From NCBI GenBank assembly GCA_947493285.1, contig CANLQH010000003.1, forward strand, positions 1 through 64,000: a stretch of 64,000 bases of DNA, read 5' to 3'. The stretch comes from an uncultured Tenacibaculum sp. (GTDB lineage Bacteria; Bacteroidota; Bacteroidia; Flavobacteriales; Flavobacteriaceae). Below the pieces are notes generated by a model that worked only from the letters and a program-made list of their open reading frames with translations, searched no databases and was not told where the DNA came from. The position numbers were made by a program, and so were the translations under genes. Shown here one piece after another: positions 9,229-18,270 of this stretch. Within the stretch, counting starts at the first letter, position 1, and every line of letters starts with the position of its first letter.

Positions 9229-10422
9229 CTATTGTCTAGTCCAATCTGCACCCCAAGTTGCGTAATCAGTACCAGCTGCATTAGCATCTTCTGTTAAGAA
9301 ATCAGCAGTTGTAAAGCTAACACCAGTATCATTTTTTACCTTAACAGTAACGTCGTCAAATTTCACATTAGTGGCTTTTAAATCACCATTAGTAACACCA
9401 TTACCAGTTGGGTTATCAGTTGCATCACCGTCAAGATCAAACCCTTCAGCAAAACCAACCAATAAAACATTAGTGAATATCCCTTGAGTTCCTGCTCTTA
9501 AACGAATAGCTTCGTTTTCAGTTCCAGATCCTAAACCTTCAATAGTTAAATTTGTAACTGTTGGCTTAGAGAAAAACTTAGGATCAGCTAAGTTTCCTAT
9601 ATCTGTATTATATCCGTCAGCTTCAATTCCTTTATCGTGGTCAGTTCCATGTTTTACATATGCATCAGTAATAGTACCTGTATACCCTTCTGTCCAGTCG
9701 ATAGAATCATCTTGTGCATTTACAACAGAAACATTGTTAACGTTAACAGTACCTCCAAAAAATTCAACTCCATCATCTTTTCCTTCAAACATTTGAATAT
9801 ATTCGATTTTTGTACCGTTACCAACACCGTAAAAAGAGAATCCGTTATTTTCTGAAGATCCATCAGCTTTACCTCCTGAATATTCTACTCTTACATAACT
9901 TAAAACTCCAGAGTTATCGTCAGTACTACTACCTCCATAAGGTAAACTTGCAATTTCAGAAGTTGAAGTAGCTGTACCTCCAGTTACTGAGTTTATTGGA
10001 GCTTTACCTAATAAAATCAATCCTCCCCAATCACCAGCGTTTGGTGTATTTGCATTCGATGTAAAAACGATAGGTTGACTTGAAGTTCCTTCTGCCATTA
10101 TTTTTGCTCCTTGTGCAATAGCTAAATATACATCAGCGCCAGTTGCAGCAGCTTTAATAACTGTTCCTGCTGGGATAGTTAAAGTTGTACCGTCTTCGAA
10201 AATAGTAGCTCCTGTTATAATATAACACTTAGTTGAATCTAAAGTTAAATCTGAAGTGTAGTTTCCTTTTAATTCAACTTCACAAGATGAATTTGAGCCT
10301 CCTCCATTATTGTTATTTGTAGTGCTGTTATCGTTAATTACGATATCAGATGTACCATCTTCTCCACATGATACGAATAAAGTAGTAGCTAAAGCTAAAC
10401 CTAATAAAAAATTACTTTTCAT
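9229..10422 (-). CDS. Surface/periplasmic beta-helix lipoprotein paired with a TonB receptor
   Basis: 397 residues with lipobox LFVSC (Cys19), then an Asn/Gly/Ser-rich linker (about 29-46). The body reads as a right-handed parallel beta-helix: it is full of short turns such as AGTVIKAAATGADVYLAIAQGAKI, GDWGGLILLGKAPIN and GGTVNVNNVSVVNAQDDSIDW. It is 43 nt downstream of a TonB-dependent receptor on the same strand, so the two probably act together as an outer-membrane uptake pair. Related proteins are sometimes labelled multidrug transporter, which nothing here supports: there is one signal sequence and no membrane segments. Ligand unknown. Confidence 0.75.
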   Translation of the reverse strand: MKSNFLLGLALATTLFVSCGEDGTSDIVINDNSTTNNNNGGGSNSSCEVELKGNYTSDLTLDSTKCYIITGATIFEDGTTLTIPAGTVIKAAATGADVYLAIAQGAKIMAEGTSSQPIVFTSNANTPNAGDWGGLILLGKAPINSVTGGTATSTSEIASLPYGGSSTDDNSGVLSYVRVEYSGGKADGSSENNGFSFYGVGNGTKIEYIQMFEGKDDGVEFFGGTVNVNNVSVVNAQDDSIDWTEGYTGTITDAYVKHGTDHDKGIEADGYNTDIGNLADPKFFSKPTVTNLTIEGLGSGTENEAIRLRAGTQGIFTNVLLVGFAEGFDLDGDATDNPTGNGVTNGDLKATNVKFDDVTVKVKNDTGVSFTTADFLTEDANAAGTDYATWGADWTRQ

Positions 10423-10465
10423 TTTTTTAATTTTTTTTAATTGTGTGTTTAAAGTTTATATATAG

Positions 10466-13282
10466 TTAAAATTTGTACTTAAGACCTAAGCTTATATTGG
10501 TTCCTCTTTTGTATTCAGATAAAACAACATCACCTATTGAAGTGTTTTCTCTTACTCTTTTTATTGATGGGTCAAGCAAGTTTTTTGCTTTTAAGTTGAC
10601 TTCCCATTTTTTACCAAATTTATTCTTCCAAATAAAATCTACAGTAGGTACTCCTTTTTCGATTATGTTACCTAGTGCTCCAGCACCCAAAGCATCAATT
10701 CTATCCGAGAAATATGAGAAAACTAATGAAGTGATTGGTTTGTAGTTTTTAAACTGTGTTGGTGTATAGTTTAAATTAGCGTTGATTAAAAAAGGAGAAG
10801 CTCCTTGTAATTCATCGCTATCTCTATTAAACGCTGTACTGTAACCAGAAACTCCGCTTACGTTTTCTTTTAAATCTTGATTAGTGTACATGTAAGTTAA
10901 ATTTAATCCTGCTGACATTACAGTGTCGTCATTTTCATCTTTAACTAAGTTTTTACGAGCTTCAAATTCAATACCTGCTACGGTAGCTTTATCTCCAGTT
11001 CTAAAATAACGTTGATCTCCAGCTGCACTGTTTGCGATAACCAAGTTAACAGGGTTATTTATCTGTTTACCAAAAGCACCTATTGATAATAGTTCGTCTC
11101 TTGAAATAAACCACTCATATTTTAAATCTAAATTGTAAATTCTTGAATATGCTGGATTGTCTAATAAGTCTGGATTACCACCAATTCTTTGCCCAATTCC
11201 TTCATAAATAAAAGGAGCTACTTCTTTAAATTCAGGAACAGATACAGTTTGACTAAAGTTAAAACGTAAGTTTTGGTCTTCGTTTATAGAGTATTTTACA
11301 TTTAAACTAGGTAAGAAAAATGTTTCAGAAGCATTTCTAAACCCAGGATCTTTAGGGTTAATGTTAATTACGTTGTATGAAATATCTTGATTAAAAGATT
11401 CTACTCTAATTCCTGGAACAAACACCCACTTTTCACCATATTTAATTTCTGCAGAAGTGTACCCAGCATATATTCTTAATTCACCGTTATAAGTGTTTTC
11501 ATCTAAACCAGGTAAGCTAGCAATGTTACTGTTTTCATATCCAGGTATTTTCCTAAATACGTCTAGTCTAAATAATTTGTCTGTTTGGTTTTTTAATATT
11601 TGTGCATTTTCTAAGTTAAAAATTGCATTAAAATTATTAGCATTGGTAACTTGAAATTGCTTATTTAAAATATCGTAACCGTATCGAATATTTTTAAAAT
11701 CTCTTTCTTTAATTCTACCGTTATAACCAAAGTTAAGAGTTACTTTTTCTGAAGCTTTATAAGCTAAGTTAATACGGCTATTTAACTCTTCGTCGATGAT
11801 TTTTTGAAAATAACGTTGGTTATCAAATGAGTTGTTTGTAAAAAATACTGCATTTGTGTTTGGGTCATTATCTAATGTATTTTGATAATTTTCTAAACTA
11901 ATTCTTTTTCTATCTGGCTCATGAGCAAAAACATTGTTATATCCAATACCCCAGCTTAATTTAAGTTTATCGTCATTAAATTTATGTTCACCTGTTAACT
12001 GGTTTACAAAAACTAAATCTTGATTGTATTGAACATTCATTTGATAAAAACCTTCATCGGTATTTCTTAAAGCATCTCTGTTTTTACCTAAACCTTTGTA
12101 TCCATAATAACCAACTTCATCTCCAGAATTATTTAAGAAAAGTGATGTGTATTTTAATTTATTATCACTGTTAATTCTATAAAGAGCACTTAACATTGCA
12201 GTTGTAGATGTAGAATATTCATATTCTTTTGCATTAGGAAACTCTTTTTTGAACACGTTAGAAAAATCTACAATAGGTCCTTCTCTATATTCAAAATCTC
12301 TACTGAATGAAGCTGTACCGAAAAGACTTAATCTTGATCCATTTTCAAAATCAAAAGATTTTCCAGCGTTAATACCGATTGAATTATTTATAGGGCTACC
12401 AGCATTTACTGGATCAACTCCATGAGAAAGTACTACCGCATATGGATTGTGTTCAAAACGATTGTAGTATCCAAAATCACCGGTTCCTTCACTCTTTTTA
12501 AAGTCTTCTCCCATAGCTCTTGAGTTTACTCCAGAACCAAGGTTAACTTCCACAAAACCATTTCCTTTATATTCTTTTGAAGAAACATCAATATTACCTG
12601 CAGCAAAATCACCATAAAAGCTAGATGAATATGCTTTACTAATAGATACGTTTTGAATAATATCAGATGGAAAAAGATTTAAATCGATATTCTTTTTAGC
12701 AATGTCATTCGAAGGTAACGAAAGTCCATTCATAGTAGTATTTAAGTATCTATCACCCAAACCACGTACATATACATTGCTTGAGCCTTCTTGTTTAGAT
12801 ACCCCTGAAATTTTTGAGACAGCACCAGCTGCATCAGAAATACCTTTTGATGATAACTCTTCAGCCCCAATACTTTCTTTAATAACAACAGCTTTCTTCT
12901 GTTCTAGTAATAAAGCGCTTGATTTTTCTTTACTTGTTACAGCTTTAATCTCAACTTCATCTAAAGTAACTCCTTCGTTAGCTCCAAGTTCTTGATTGAT
13001 ATTTAATGTTTGGTTAACTTTAACTTCAATAGTTTTTTCTATTGTTTGGTATCCAATAAAACTAAATACGATTGTTTGATTTCCTACAGGAACATTTAAA
13101 GTGTATTTACCATCCATATCGGTAGTTCCTCCTATGGTAGTTCCTTTAATAAAAACATTAGCAAACGGTAATGCTTCTCCATTCATCTCTTTATCAGTAA
13201 GTGTACCAGTAACAGTTCCTTTGTCTTGTGCAAAAACGATATTACAAAGACAGATAAGAGTAATAAATAATATTTTTTTCAT
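10466..13282 (-). CDS. TonB-dependent outer-membrane receptor (938 aa)
   Basis: Signal peptide ending at FAQ (about residue 19), an N-terminal carboxypeptidase-D-like beta-sandwich (about 22-110, GTVTGTLTDKE to ELGANEG), a plug domain (about 130-250, with VYVRGLGDRYLNTTMNGL and FPSDIIQNVSISKAYSS), then a 22-strand-type barrel ending in a terminal aromatic (KYKF). The plug wording RGLGDRYLNTTMNGLSLPS marks a subgroup of receptors, often of unknown substrate. It is the first gene of a two-gene unit with the beta-helix lipoprotein. Repeated TAACAT elements lie upstream. Substrate cannot be assigned; phosphate or organophosphate uptake is a guess only. Confidence 0.88.
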   Translation of the reverse strand: MKKILFITLICLCNIVFAQDKGTVTGTLTDKEMNGEALPFANVFIKGTTIGGTTDMDGKYTLNVPVGNQTIVFSFIGYQTIEKTIEVKVNQTLNINQELGANEGVTLDEVEIKAVTSKEKSSALLLEQKKAVVIKESIGAEELSSKGISDAAGAVSKISGVSKQEGSSNVYVRGLGDRYLNTTMNGLSLPSNDIAKKNIDLNLFPSDIIQNVSISKAYSSSFYGDFAAGNIDVSSKEYKGNGFVEVNLGSGVNSRAMGEDFKKSEGTGDFGYYNRFEHNPYAVVLSHGVDPVNAGSPINNSIGINAGKSFDFENGSRLSLFGTASFSRDFEYREGPIVDFSNVFKKEFPNAKEYEYSTSTTAMLSALYRINSDNKLKYTSLFLNNSGDEVGYYGYKGLGKNRDALRNTDEGFYQMNVQYNQDLVFVNQLTGEHKFNDDKLKLSWGIGYNNVFAHEPDRKRISLENYQNTLDNDPNTNAVFFTNNSFDNQRYFQKIIDEELNSRINLAYKASEKVTLNFGYNGRIKERDFKNIRYGYDILNKQFQVTNANNFNAIFNLENAQILKNQTDKLFRLDVFRKIPGYENSNIASLPGLDENTYNGELRIYAGYTSAEIKYGEKWVFVPGIRVESFNQDISYNVININPKDPGFRNASETFFLPSLNVKYSINEDQNLRFNFSQTVSVPEFKEVAPFIYEGIGQRIGGNPDLLDNPAYSRIYNLDLKYEWFISRDELLSIGAFGKQINNPVNLVIANSAAGDQRYFRTGDKATVAGIEFEARKNLVKDENDDTVMSAGLNLTYMYTNQDLKENVSGVSGYSTAFNRDSDELQGASPFLINANLNYTPTQFKNYKPITSLVFSYFSDRIDALGAGALGNIIEKGVPTVDFIWKNKFGKKWEVNLKAKNLLDPSIKRVRENTSIGDVVLSEYKRGTNISLGLKYKF

Positions 13283-13340
13283 TCTAGTTTCTTGAGTTCT
13301 TTTAAATACTCTGCAAATGTGATACTACATTGTAAATCTA

Positions 13341-13411
13341 ATGTTACATGTAAATTATCGTTGTTTTATTAGAATGTTTCTTTAATGTTAATGAATAAGG
13401 TTTATGTTAAG
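13341..13411 (-). promoter_or_regulatory. Repeated TAACAT elements upstream of the TonB receptor
   Basis: Read on the minus strand, TAACAT occurs at 13409-13404 (CTTAACATAAA), 13390-13385 (ATTAACATTAA) and 13346-13341 (TGTAACATTAG). The first two start 19 bp apart, the third 44 bp further on. Such repeats often bind an activator. The nearest -7-like element is imperfect (CACATTTG, close to the gene), as expected for an activator-dependent promoter. Confidence 0.35.
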
Positions 13412-13435
13412 TGAGTATTAATTTGAGGTTATAAA

Positions 13436-13470
13436 AAAAGAGAAAACTTTTATGTAAAGCTTTCTCTTTT
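13436..13470 (-). terminator. Terminator of the metal-block TonB receptor
   Basis: AAAAGAGAAA (13436-13445) pairs with TTTCTCTTTT (13461-13470), with CTTT/AAAG inside after one mismatch. On the minus strand the stem is followed by a T-run. Confidence 0.7.
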
Positions 13471-13491
13471 AATGTGTTATTGTGTTTTTTG

Positions 13492-15840
13492 TTATTTAAA
13501 TATTTTAAAACCAATAACATAAGTTCTAGGGTTAGCTGGACCGTATATAAAATTACTATCACGATCTTTTCCTACATCAAATGTTGTTTGGTAATTATCA
13601 AAGATGTTTTTTATACCAGCAGAAACCTCAATGTTTGTTTTTAAGTTTTCTAATTCAAATTTATAGCTAGAGTTAATTCCTAAATTGAAAAAAGATGATG
13701 AAGTAAAATATTCATCCGTTGTTATGTTTTGTGGGTTAGATGCTAAGTGTAAAATTTCCATTTTACCTGTATAAACTAAATTTAAAGCTGTTTTAAATTT
13801 TTGATTTGGAGTGTAGGTTGCTGTCGCGTATCCATAAGTATTTGGTGTGCGTAAAAATTCTCTTTTTGCATCTAAAATATCTGAATTATTTACAGCTGTA
13901 TTGTATTTGCTAGATTGATACGTGAAACCAGCATCTAATTGAACAATACCATCATAATTTAAACGAGTTTCAATAGTAATTCCTTTTACTACTGCTCCGT
14001 CACTATTTCTTTTTTCAAATCGCTCTCCGTTTGCATCTGGGGCAATATTTTCTAAAATAAAGGCATCGTCTAATTGAGTGTAAAAACTTTCAATAGTAAA
14101 ACCATAGATATAATGCTCAGTAGGTTTGTCGTAATTAAAAGAAACTGTATAACTATTAGAACGTTCTCTTTTTAAATCATCGGCAAGTAAAACTCTAGAA
14201 ATACCTCCACCAGCAAACGCAATGTGTAAATCGGTATCAAAAGCTTGAGGAGCTCTAAAGCCAGTTCCCCATGTTCCGCGAATTTGAGTGTTTTCAAAAG
14301 GTTTAAACAATAAAGAAACACGTGGACTAGCTACATTATTTGTAATTTCTTTATAGCTTCTAGCTTTTGTAGTTTCGTTAATGTCTAAGGCTTTTAAATG
14401 ATGATTGTCATAACGTATTCCAGCTAAAAGGTTCCATTTGTCATTGATTTCCCAATCGCTTTGAAAAAAGAAACCGTAGTTTTTGGTTACCTGATCAATT
14501 TCATATTCATAGGCAGTAATAACATCAAAAACATCATCTTGTACAAATTCTCCGCCAATAGTTAACACATTGTTTCCTTTTAAGAAGTTTTCTAATTTAT
14601 GATTAAACTGAATTCCTCCTTGAAAAGTTGTGGTTTCAGAATTTCCATAAGGTGGGTTTGCTAAATGATCTGTGTCTTCTGGAGTTCCAATATTTGGACG
14701 AATACCAGTGTAGTGTTCTCTACCTGTATATTGAGAAGCAAAATAAGTAATTAATGAACTTTTATCTTCATTAAAATTAATTTGATAATCAATATTACCA
14801 ACATACACATCGTGTGTTCTTTCTTCTGATTGTAATGCGAAATGAGGAGCTCCTTTTACCATTTCTCCACCATAACGATATTCATTCATTTTACTAAAAT
14901 TAACTTCTAACTTTTGATTTTCTGTTGGTAAGAAAAATAAATTAGTTCCAAATGAATTATTTTTTAGTTGCGGTAGTTCAGAGAAGTTGTCTCCATTATG
15001 ATCGTAAATTTCTCGAGCTCTATTATTGATAAAGAATGATATTCCAGCATTTTTATCTTCATTTACAACGGTACCATTACCTGCAATAATATGATCGGAA
15101 GTACCTTTAAGATTTTGATAAGTGTAACCAATACTATAATTATCTTTTTTAGGAATATTTGTAATTACATTTACAGTTCCTCCAATGGCGCTAGATCCAT
15201 ATAAAGCTGATCCACCACCGCGAACAACCTCAATACGATCTATCATATTTGTAGGAATTTGTTCTAAACCATATAAACCAGTTAGTGGACTAAAAATAGG
15301 ACGACCATTAATTAGTATTTGAGAATAACCACCAGCTAAACCGTTCATACGTAATTGCGTGTAGTTACAAGTTTGGCAATCAGTTTCTACACGTAAACCA
15401 GTTTGAAACTTTAATCCTTCAGATAAATTACAAGCTTGTACATTAGCCAAGGTTTCACTGTTAATTACATTTACAATTACAGGGTTTTTAGTACTACGTC
15501 TGTCGGTTCTAGTTCCAGTAACTGTAACTTGATCTAGTAATTCAGCATGTTCTGTTAAAGAAAAGTTTATAGTATTTCCATTTGTGGTAGATAAATTTAT
15601 TTTCTTTTGAGATGAAATGAATCCTGTAAAAGAAGCTATTAAGGTTACTTTATTTTTCTTTACGTTCTCTAAAGTAAATAGTCCATTTTCATCAGCGTTA
15701 ACACCAATGTTGCTGTTTTTAACAGTGATACTTGCAAAAGGTAAAGCTTCTCCTTTTGATGTTGTTATTTTTCCTGTTATGGTTTGCGCTTTAGTAAAAG
15801 CAGCTATTAATAAAAAGCTAACTAAAATTAGTTTTCTCAT
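13492..15840 (-). CDS. TonB-dependent receptor, metal-uptake type, divergent from the DtxR-family regulator
   Basis: 782 residues: signal peptide ending at TKAQ, carboxypeptidase-D-like domain (about 20-97), TonB-dependent plug (about 105-230) and beta-barrel ending FKIFK. The plug contains QILINGRPIFSPLTGLYGLE, and EVVRGGGSALYGSSAIGGTVNV is the classic plug end. Unusually for a plug it has three cysteines, Cys137 and the pair Cys155/Cys158 in DCQTCNY, which could bind a metal or form a disulfide. It shares a palindromic operator with the divergent regulator/ABC operon, so it is probably the outer-membrane step of the same metal route (Mn, Fe or Zn, possibly as a chelate). Exact substrate unproven. 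Confidence 0.85.
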   Translation of the reverse strand: MRKLILVSFLLIAAFTKAQTITGKITTSKGEALPFASITVKNSNIGVNADENGLFTLENVKKNKVTLIASFTGFISSQKKINLSTTNGNTINFSLTEHAELLDQVTVTGTRTDRRSTKNPVIVNVINSETLANVQACNLSEGLKFQTGLRVETDCQTCNYTQLRMNGLAGGYSQILINGRPIFSPLTGLYGLEQIPTNMIDRIEVVRGGGSALYGSSAIGGTVNVITNIPKKDNYSIGYTYQNLKGTSDHIIAGNGTVVNEDKNAGISFFINNRAREIYDHNGDNFSELPQLKNNSFGTNLFFLPTENQKLEVNFSKMNEYRYGGEMVKGAPHFALQSEERTHDVYVGNIDYQINFNEDKSSLITYFASQYTGREHYTGIRPNIGTPEDTDHLANPPYGNSETTTFQGGIQFNHKLENFLKGNNVLTIGGEFVQDDVFDVITAYEYEIDQVTKNYGFFFQSDWEINDKWNLLAGIRYDNHHLKALDINETTKARSYKEITNNVASPRVSLLFKPFENTQIRGTWGTGFRAPQAFDTDLHIAFAGGGISRVLLADDLKRERSNSYTVSFNYDKPTEHYIYGFTIESFYTQLDDAFILENIAPDANGERFEKRNSDGAVVKGITIETRLNYDGIVQLDAGFTYQSSKYNTAVNNSDILDAKREFLRTPNTYGYATATYTPNQKFKTALNLVYTGKMEILHLASNPQNITTDEYFTSSSFFNLGINSSYKFELENLKTNIEVSAGIKNIFDNYQTTFDVGKDRDSNFIYGPANPRTYVIGFKIFK

Positions 15841-15878
15841 TGTTTTTTGTTTCAGTATAATTACCGCTTGTTTTTTTG

Positions 15879-15886
15879 CAAATATA
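15879..15886 (-). promoter_or_regulatory. -7 element of the TonB receptor promoter
   Basis: On the minus strand TATATTTG (15886-15879) matches TAnnTTTG exactly. Its first three bases lie inside the 38-bp palindrome, so a bound regulator would block it. Confidence 0.7.
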
Positions 15887-15921
15887 AAATAATTTTTAGT
15901 CTAGACTAAAAATTATTTTAT
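15884..15921. promoter_or_regulatory. 38-bp perfect palindrome, operator for the DtxR-family regulator
   Basis: The centre is TTTAGTCTAGACTAAA, which fits the inverted TTTAG..CTAAA pattern typical of DtxR/MntR-family operators. Perfect symmetry continues out to 15884 and 15921 through AT-rich arms. It overlaps the -7 element of the leftward TonB receptor gene and the -33 zone of the rightward regulator gene. One operator can therefore control both transcripts and give autoregulation. Binding is inferred from sequence and position. Confidence 0.8.
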
Positions 15922-15936
15922 TTAAATTGAAATTTG

Positions 15937-15944
15937 TATTTTTG
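15937..15944 (+). promoter_or_regulatory. -7 element of the regulator/ABC operon promoter
   Basis: TATTTTTG matches TAnnTTTG. The gap to the ATG at 15962 is 17 nt. The -33 region falls inside the palindrome and has no TTG. Confidence 0.65.
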
Positions 15945-15961
15945 TAAAACAAAAAAATGAA

Positions 15962-16618
15962 ATGTTTAGTCAATCAGAAGAAAATTACATAAAAGCTATT
16001 TATCATTTAAGTTCGGTTTCTGAAAAAGGAATTAGTACAAATGCAATAGCAAAAAAACTAGAAACTAAAGCTTCTTCAGTTACTGATATGGTTAAAAAAC
16101 TGTCGGAAAAAGAAGTAGTGGTTTATAAAAAATATCAAGGAGTTACTTTAACTGATTTTGGTAAAAAAACGGCAGCTAATATTATTCGTAAGCATCGATT
16201 ATGGGAAGTTTTTTTGGTTGAAAAATTAAATTTTTCTTGGGATGAGGTACATGAGGTGGCAGAGCAATTAGAACATATTAAATCTCCAAAATTGATTGAT
16301 GAATTGGATTCATTTTTGGGTTATCCTAAAAGAGACCCGCATGGAGATCCTATTCCTGATAAAGAAGGAAATTTGCCTCAGATCCAAAAAAGTTTATTAG
16401 CTACATTAGAGAAAAATGAAAAAGGAGTTTGTGTTGGGGTAAATGATACTTCTTCTGAGTTTTTGCGTTTTTTAGACAAACAAGAAATAGGATTAGGTCA
16501 GAATATAGAAGTACTAGATAGAGAACCTTTCGATGATTCTTTTTTAGTGAAGATAAATGGTAAGGAGATGACAATATCAAACAAAGTAGCGAACAATATT
16601 TATATACAAAAAAACTAA
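15962..16618 (+). CDS. DtxR/MntR-family metal-dependent repressor
   Basis: 218 residues: winged helix (1-75, with KASSVTDMVKKLSEKEVVVYKKYQGVTLT), dimerisation/metal domain (76-140) and a C-terminal SH3/FeoA-like domain (about 145-218). By eye alignment the ancillary ligands of DtxR are kept (His78, Glu82, His97), and the primary site shows Glu101, Glu104 and His105. Glu101 stands where iron-sensing DtxR/IdeR has Cys and manganese-sensing MntR has Glu. The fourth position (Met10 of DtxR, Asp8 of MntR) is Asn8. The set is nearer MntR/TroR than IdeR, so Mn sensing is favoured but not certain. It heads the ABC-transporter operon; the next gene starts after one base. Confidence 0.88.
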   Translation: MFSQSEENYIKAIYHLSSVSEKGISTNAIAKKLETKASSVTDMVKKLSEKEVVVYKKYQGVTLTDFGKKTAANIIRKHRLWEVFLVEKLNFSWDEVHEVAEQLEHIKSPKLIDELDSFLGYPKRDPHGDPIPDKEGNLPQIQKSLLATLEKNEKGVCVGVNDTSSEFLRFLDKQEIGLGQNIEVLDREPFDDSFLVKINGKEMTISNKVANNIYIQKN

Positions 16619-16619
16619 A

Positions 16620-17531
16620 ATGAAAAGAATAATCACATTAGTAATATTCCTGTTAATAATAGGTTGTGGTAAAGAAGCAAAGAAAGAAAATGGGAAATTA
16701 AATGTAGTTACAACAACTACTATGATTACTGATTTAGTAAAGAACATTGGAGGAGATAAAATTGAAGTAAAAGGTTTAATGGGCTCGGGTGTTGATCCTC
16801 ACTTGTATAAAGCAAGCGAAGGAGATGTTTCTAAATTATTTAATGCAGATGTTGTAATATATAACGGATTACATTTAGAAGGTAAGCTGGAAGAGGTGTT
16901 TGAAAAAATGAAACATCAAAATAAAAAAACAATTGTAGTTTCTGATGTTATTAATAAAGACAATTTAATTAGTTCAGAATTGTTTGCTTCTAATTACGAT
17001 CCACATATTTGGTTTGATATTAATAATTGGATAAAAATAACAAATTACGTCGCAGAAAAGTTAGGTGAAATAGATGCTGAAAATGCAGCGTTTTATAAAG
17101 AAAAAGCAAAGATTTATTTAGATGAATTAACAGCGTTAAATAATGAGATTACTATTAAGATAAGTGAATTAGCAGAAGAAAAAAGGATTTTGGTAACAGC
17201 TCATGACGCTTTTAATTATTTCGGAAGACAACATAAATTTAATGTAGTTGGTTTACAAGGTTTGTCAACAGCAACTGAAGCTGGAGTTCAAGACGTTCAG
17301 AAATTAGCAAAGTTTATTATAGAGAATAAAGTAAAGGCAATTTTTGTAGAAACATCAGTTCCAAAAAGAACGATTGAAGCTTTAGAAGCTGCAGTAAAAT
17401 CAAAAGGGCAAAAAGTTGTAATTGGCGGAACTTTATATTCTGATGCATTAGGAAATGCAGGGACAGAGGAAGGAACTTATGTAGGGATGTATAAAGCAAA
17501 TGTGCATACAATTGTTGATGCCTTAAAATAA
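16620..17531 (+). CDS. Metal ABC transporter substrate-binding lipoprotein (TroA/ZnuA family)
   Basis: 303 residues with lipobox LLIIGC (Cys16). Cluster A-I fold; the likely metal ligands are His61 ([10 protein letters not shown]), His129 (NYDPHIWFD), His195 (TAHDAFNYF) and Asp275 (LYSDALG). This His-His-His-Asp set is that of Treponema TroA, while PsaA/MntC have Glu at the third position. The His-rich loop of zinc-only ZnuA is missing. The binding site alone therefore leaves Zn, Mn and Fe open. It sits between the regulator (1 nt upstream) and the ATPase (1 nt downstream) and delivers metal to the two permeases. Confidence 0.9.
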   Translation: MKRIITLVIFLLIIGCGKEAKKENGKLNVVTTTTMITDLVKNIGGDKIEVKGLMGSGVDPHLYKASEGDVSKLFNADVVIYNGLHLEGKLEEVFEKMKHQNKKTIVVSDVINKDNLISSELFASNYDPHIWFDINNWIKITNYVAEKLGEIDAENAAFYKEKAKIYLDELTALNNEITIKISELAEEKRILVTAHDAFNYFGRQHKFNVVGLQGLSTATEAGVQDVQKLAKFIIENKVKAIFVETSVPKRTIEALEAAVKSKGQKVVIGGTLYSDALGNAGTEEGTYVGMYKANVHTIVDALK

Positions 17532-17532
17532 T

Positions 17533-18270
17533 ATGGAAACAAAATACGCAGTAACAGTAGATGATTTAACGGTTGCATATAATTACAAGCCGGTGCTTTG
17601 GGATATTGATTTGTCGATTCCCGAAGGAGTTTTAATGGCAATTGTGGGTCCAAACGGAGCCGGAAAATCAACTTTAATAAAATCTATTTTAGGAATTATA
17701 AATCCGATTGCAGGAAGTGTTTCTGTATATGGAAAGCCTTATGAAAAACAACGAAAGTTAGTAGCATATGTTCCTCAAAAAGGAAGTGTAGATTGGGATT
17801 TTCCTACAACAGCATTAGATGTTGTTATGATGGGTACTTACGGAAGTTTAGGTTGGATTAAGCGACCAGGAAGTACTCAAAAAAAAGCAGCACTAGAAGC
17901 CTTAGAAAAAGTAGGAATGCTGCCTTTTAAAAATAGGCAGATTTCTCAGCTTTCGGGAGGGCAACAACAGCGTATATTTTTAGCAAGAGCTTTGGTGCAA
18001 AATGCTTCAATCTATTTTATGGATGAGCCTTTTCAAGGTGTTGATGCGACTACCGAAATAGCCATTATCAATATTTTAAAAGAATTACGAAAAGCTGGGA
18101 AAACTGTAGTAGTTGTACATCACGATTTACAAACGGTTCCAGAATATTTCGATTGGGTAACTTTTTTAAATGTAAAAAAGATTGCAACAGGGCCTGTTAA
18201 GGAGATTTTTAATGATGATAATCTAACAAAAACTTACGGAATTAATTACAAAGTAAGTGTGCAGCAGTAA
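17533..18270 (+). CDS. Metal ABC transporter ATP-binding protein
   Basis: 245 residues, complete ABC ATPase: Walker [10 protein letters not shown] (39-47), Q-loop near VPQKGSVDW (about 81), signature LSGGQQQR (140-147), Walker B IYFMDE (160-165), and an H-loop in VVHHDLQTV. The [17 protein letters not shown] stretch is typical of the manganese/zinc/iron chelate subfamily (TroB/MntB/ZnuC). The stop codon overlaps the start of the first permease by one base, implying translational coupling. Confidence 0.93.
   Translation: METKYAVTVDDLTVAYNYKPVLWDIDLSIPEGVLMAIVGPNGAGKSTLIKSILGIINPIAGSVSVYGKPYEKQRKLVAYVPQKGSVDWDFPTTALDVVMMGTYGSLGWIKRPGSTQKKAALEALEKVGMLPFKNRQISQLSGGQQQRIFLARALVQNASIYFMDEPFQGVDATTEIAIINILKELRKAGKTVVVVHHDLQTVPEYFDWVTFLNVKKIATGPVKEIFNDDNLTKTYGINYKVSVQQ

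Noticed and set aside
9229..10422. Multidrug transporter label for the beta-helix lipoprotein
   Set aside because: No transmembrane helices beyond the lipoprotein signal.
15893..15912. The regulator-gene palindrome as a terminator
   Set aside because: It is located between divergent promoters, overlaps their elements, and no gene ends there.
17350..17355. Glu244 of the binding protein (IFVET) as third metal ligand, implying Mn specificity
   Set aside because: Alignment by eye puts the third ligand at His195 in TAHDAFNYF, so the set is TroA-like and does not decide the metal.
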